Origin: Planctomycetaceae bacterium
Lineage (GTDB): Bacteria > Planctomycetota > Planctomycetia > Planctomycetales > Planctomycetaceae
Assembly (NCBI GenBank): GCA_018699955.1
Contig: JABISG010000123.1
Coordinates: 62,001-126,000 of the forward strand
Length of the DNA stretch: 64,000 nt
Reading direction: 5' to 3'
Positions 63,145 to 64,000 of the stretch are shown here, piece after piece (positions within the stretch are counted from its first letter, which is position 1; each line of letters begins with the position of its first letter). The notes under the pieces were generated by a model. It searched no databases, was not told the DNA's origin, and was given only the letters and a program-made list of their open reading frames with translations. Made by a program: the position numbers and the translations under genes.

Positions 63145-64000
63145 ATGGACAGGCTCATGGATAACATTCCCAATGTCCAGCACCCGGTGTTCACTCGTCG
63201 CACCGCTGTGCAGGCCGGTGCGGTCGGGCTGCTTGGTGTGGGGATCAATCATCTTGAGTCACTGCGGGCAGATGCGGCACCGATGGAATCGGCCGGTGGA
63301 ACATCGCGGGCGAAGTCGGTCGTGTTTATCTTTCTCTCCGGCGGACTAACGCAGCACGATAGCTTCGACCCGAAACCGAATGCGCCGGTGGGAATTCGCG
63401 GCGAGTTCAATCCCATTGCAACACGCACGCCGGGACTTCAGATTTGTGAACACCTGCCGATGCTCGCCGCGCGGAGCAACAAATGGTCGCTGTTGCGATC
63501 ATTAACAACACCCTACAACGGCCATTCCGAAGGACACATGGCGATCCTCTCGGGACGCACGCCGATGCCGCCGACGTTCAACGGCAGCAAACCGATGCCG
63601 GAAGACTGGCCTTCAATTGCCTCAATTGTCGGCGAAGCAACCAACCGCCGCAGCAATAATCTTCCGCCCGCCGTGGTCTTGCCCGAACGCCTGGTTCACC
63701 GCACCACCCGGGTCATTCCTGGCCAGTTTGCCGGGCGAATGGGACGGCAGCGCGAGCCGTGGTTTATTGAAGCGTCGCCGTTTAACGCCGGATCGTATGG
63801 CGCCTATCCCGATTACGAATTCCATTTTGTGCGGGGACGCGAACAGAACAAGAATCTCAAATTCCAGGCACCCAATCTCAGTCTGCCCGAAGGTCTCAAC
63901 CAATCGCGGCTCGGGAAACGAACGGACCTGCTGAAACTGATTGAATCTCAACGCCGCGATCTCGATCAATTTGCCGCCACCGAGAATTTCGACCGCTCTC
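63145..64000 (+). CDS. DUF1501 protein, Tat-exported (paralog 6), truncated by right edge
   Basis: The first 285 residues are present; the rest lies outside the window. The leader FTRRTAVQAGAVGLLGVGI is Tat-type. FIFLSGGLTQHDSFDPKPNA, NGHSEGHMAILSGRTPMPPT and ASPFNAGSYGAYPDYEFHF belong to the DUF1501 subgroup with LTQHD. The GEFGRTP block would lie downstream. Either ATG, at 63145 or 63157, could be the start. A degenerate copy of the 1006-type hairpin repeat lies just upstream (63054-63069). Confidence 0.9.
   Translation, partial: MDRLMDNIPNVQHPVFTRRTAVQAGAVGLLGVGINHLESLRADAAPMESAGGTSRAKSVVFIFLSGGLTQHDSFDPKPNAPVGIRGEFNPIATRTPGLQICEHLPMLAARSNKWSLLRSLTTPYNGHSEGHMAILSGRTPMPPTFNGSKPMPEDWPSIASIVGEATNRRSNNLPPAVVLPERLVHRTTRVIPGQFAGRMGRQREPWFIEASPFNAGSYGAYPDYEFHFVRGREQNKNLKFQAPNLSLPEGLNQSRLGKRTDLLKLIESQRRDLDQFAATENFDRS

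Noticed and set aside
1..64000. tRNA, rRNA, CRISPR, insertion sequence or prophage genes
   Set aside because: None recognised: no T-loop-like GTTCRANYC with matching acceptor stems, no regularly spaced repeats, no transposase or integrase motifs.

Overview
The window looks like a chromosome segment of a planctomycete (family-level placement is not possible by eye). The evidence is the combination of a PVC-type membrane-bound dehydrogenase, six DUF1501 proteins, a PSCyt1/DUF1549/DUF1553 cytochrome, a Ser/Thr kinase fused to an FGE-type domain, paired large von Willebrand proteins, and long GC-rich genes with weak promoters. There is no phage, plasmid, transposase, CRISPR array, rRNA or recognisable tRNA.

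1-9 kb: mostly minus-strand genes: a truncated PVC dehydrogenase, a sulfatase, an exported protein of unknown function, an orphan membrane-fusion protein and a kinase-FGE fusion, with one plus-strand MOSC protein among them. 9.4-18 kb: plus-strand genes for a PhyH dioxygenase translationally overlapped with a truncated hemoglobin, two membrane-anchored VWA proteins, an alpha/beta hydrolase and an M20 deacylase. 18-25 kb: a c-type cytochrome/beta-propeller protein and a free-standing NusG-like KOW mini-protein face a second beta-propeller protein; then an AAA ATPase and a UbiB-family kinase in tandem.

25-37 kb is a housekeeping stretch: gpsA, small conserved proteins, a TPR protein, glutamine synthetase (interrupted by an in-frame TAG), an ArsC-like reductase, pdxJ, ispG, a MATE exporter and aroF. 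Several intrinsic terminators and dispersed hairpins lie between these genes.

37-45 kb is one giant gene for a roughly 2,430-residue protein with about 60 hydrophobic segments. 44.6-48.6 kb holds two genes that look inserted (a small membrane-anchored protein and a membrane-embedded patatin). Each is bracketed by direct repeats made from the 3' end of a neighbouring gene. 48.6-64 kb is a cluster of DUF1501 proteins, one paired with a PSCyt1 cytochrome, plus an SDR oxidoreductase, an unknown protein with an internal duplication, and a Tim44-like/zinc-ribbon/TerB-like membrane protein.

The most unusual signals are the amber codon in glnA, the gene-end duplications around 44.5-48.7 kb, a dispersed double-hairpin element whose copies differ by pair-preserving changes, the KOW-only protein, and the giant membrane protein. 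All family assignments come from reading motifs; no database search was possible.
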